NCBI GenBank assembly: GCA_016194985.1
Contig: JACQAK010000013.1
Location: forward strand, 101,999-165,998
Reading direction: 5' to 3'
DNA: 64,000 bases
Source of the DNA: Bacteroidota bacterium
Lineage (GTDB): Bacteria > Bacteroidota > Bacteroidia > B-17B0 > Aurantibacillaceae
The translations under genes were made by a program, and so were the position numbers. Under the pieces are notes generated by a model. That model worked only from the letters and a program-made list of their open reading frames with translations. It searched no databases and was not told where the DNA came from. Each line of letters opens with the position of its first letter. Position 1 is the first letter of the stretch. Positions 62,471 to 64,000 of the stretch are shown here, piece after piece.

Positions 62471-63172
62471 TTGGAAGAATCTCCACATAAACATTTAACC
62501 ATAAAAGCCTGGGCTGAAGATGATCGTCCGCGCGAAAAGCTGGTTGGTAAAGGAAGGCAGGCTCTTTCTGATGCAGAGCTATTGGCAATCCTTTTAGCGT
62601 CCGGTAATAGAAATGAAACGGCTGTGCAATTAGCTCAGCGTATTTTAAAAGAAAATAATAATTCTATCAATGACCTAGCCAAACTTCAGTTAAACGATCT
62701 GAAAAAATACAGAGGTGTTGGAGAGGCAAAAGCAGTAACTATTGCCGCTGCCTTAGAAATAGGACGCCGACGAACAGATGAAGTGATTGATGAAAAAACA
62801 AAAATAACATCTTCTAAAAGCGCCTATAATATTCTAAAATCCAAATTAAGTGATTTACCTCACGAAGAATTTTGGATACTGTTTTTAAACAGAAGCAATA
62901 GTGTCATAAAAACAGAATGCATCAGCAGAGGTGGTATTAGTGGTACGGTAGTGGATATTCGATTAATATTAAAACCCGCCATAGAATGTTTAGCCAGTTC
63001 ATTGGTATTGGCACACAATCACCCTTCCGGAAATTTAAAGCCAAGCGGCGAAGACATTAATTTAACAAAGAAAATAAAAGAAGCCGCGAAATTTTTAGAC
63101 ATCAGTATACAGGATCATTTAATTATAGGCGATCAGGCTTATCTGAGTTTTGCCGACGAAGGAATTTTATAA
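62471..63172 (+). CDS. radC: RadC family (JAB domain) DNA repair-associated protein
   Basis: DDRPREKLVGKGRQALSDAELLAILL; LVLAHNHPSGNLKPSGEDINLTKKIKEAAKFLDISIQDHLIIGD; TTG start. Confidence 0.95.
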   Translation: MEESPHKHLTIKAWAEDDRPREKLVGKGRQALSDAELLAILLASGNRNETAVQLAQRILKENNNSINDLAKLQLNDLKKYRGVGEAKAVTIAAALEIGRRRTDEVIDEKTKITSSKSAYNILKSKLSDLPHEEFWILFLNRSNSVIKTECISRGGISGTVVDIRLILKPAIECLASSLVLAHNHPSGNLKPSGEDINLTKKIKEAAKFLDISIQDHLIIGDQAYLSFADEGIL

Positions 63173-63180
63173 CTAAACAC

Positions 63181-64000
63181 ATGATTAAAATAGTAACCAT
63201 CATTGGTGCAAGACCTCAGATTATCAAAGCTGCTGCGCTTAGCAGAGCAATCAAAAATAACTTCTCTGATTCTATTACTGAAATTATTGTTCATACAGGG
63301 CAGCATTACGATGAAAATATGAGTCAGGTGTTTTTTGATGAACTGGGGATTCCTTCGCCAAATTACAACTTGAATGTAGGAAGCGGAAGTCATGGAAAGC
63401 AAACCGCTACTATGATCACGGGCATTGAAGAAATTCTGCTTCAGGAAAAACCAAATGCCATTGTGCTATATGGTGATACAAACTCAACTTTGGCTGGTGC
63501 TATTGCCGCCAGTAAAATTCATGTGCCTGTTGTGCATATTGAAGCAGGATTACGTTCTTTCAATAAAGCCATGCCCGAGGAAGTAAATCGTATTATGTGC
63601 GATCATGTTTCTACCCTGCTGTTTTCGCCCACCAGGACAGGCTATCAAAATCTGGTGAATGAAGGTTTTAAAACCGGCAACTCCAAACCCTACAACGCCA
63701 ATAATCCAAAAATATATCATAGTGGTGATGTGATGTATGATAATAGTTTACATTTCAGTGAAGTTGCTGAACAAAAAACATCGATTATTACTAAAAACGG
63801 CTTGCAAAAAAACAATTTCATTTTAGCGACGATTCACCGCAATAATAACACAGATGAGCCCGTTAGATTGAATGCTTTATTCAATGCTTTATATAAAATT
63901 AGTGAACAATATCAATTAGATGTATTATTACCATTACATCCACGAACTGCCAAATTACTGGAATTTAATTTAGACCATGAATTGCATCAAAAAATCAAAG
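63181..64000 (+). CDS. wecB: UDP-N-acetylglucosamine 2-epimerase (non-hydrolysing), 3'-truncated by window end
   Basis: Open frame from ATG 63181: MIKIVTIIGARPQIIKAAALSRAIKNN..IVHTGQHYDENMSQVFFDELGIPSPNYNLNVGSGSHGKQTA..VHIEAGLRSFNKAMPEEVNRIMCDHVS; no stop before window end, so absent from ORF track. Confidence 0.93.
   Translation, partial: MIKIVTIIGARPQIIKAAALSRAIKNNFSDSITEIIVHTGQHYDENMSQVFFDELGIPSPNYNLNVGSGSHGKQTATMITGIEEILLQEKPNAIVLYGDTNSTLAGAIAASKIHVPVVHIEAGLRSFNKAMPEEVNRIMCDHVSTLLFSPTRTGYQNLVNEGFKTGNSKPYNANNPKIYHSGDVMYDNSLHFSEVAEQKTSIITKNGLQKNNFILATIHRNNNTDEPVRLNALFNALYKISEQYQLDVLLPLHPRTAKLLEFNLDHELHQKIK

Overview
AT-rich 64 kb chromosomal window from a Bacteroidota bacterium. Lineage is inferred from T9SS type A/B sorting domains, giant Rhs-like surface proteins, PorE-like OmpA/PD40 proteins and general codon/promoter style; no taxonomic search was run. 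Main blocks: (1) about 0.06-13.1 kb, a tightly packed minus-strand operon of 8 exported proteins built around a giant Rhs/SpvB-like surface protein that is frameshifted and split from its usual C-terminal module; (2) 13.2-15.9 kb, small secreted proteins (one a Cys-rich T9SS substrate) and a histidine kinase; (3) about 15.9-20.26 kb, a small mobile island with a large serine recombinase, HTH protein, iteron-like repeats and unknown cargo; (4) 20.4-24.9 kb, DUF779, MBL hydrolase, LytTR two-component system and LiaF-like protein; (5) 25.2-30.3 kb, a three-gene CsgG/TPR/SpoIIE-phosphatase operon whose first gene has an unusual DUF4145/HEPN-like-TM-CsgG architecture and whose second is frameshifted; (6) 30.4-39.8 kb, housekeeping genes (YqgE, pdxH, ureohydrolase, CDF, pdhC, pdhA, cdd, ruvC); (7) 39.9-54.6 kb, a tandem array of three giant T9SS type-B adhesin-like proteins; (8) 54.7-64 kb, flippase-like/GT2/ABC permease, OmpA-PD40, TIGR02757, MFS, radC and a truncated wecB missed by the ORF track. 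Dispersed repeats include a 224-bp MITE-like element with terminal inverted repeats plus a truncated second copy, and a roughly 22-nt REP-like repeat of which one copy lies in-frame inside pdhC. No rRNA, CRISPR array or complete tRNA was recognised.
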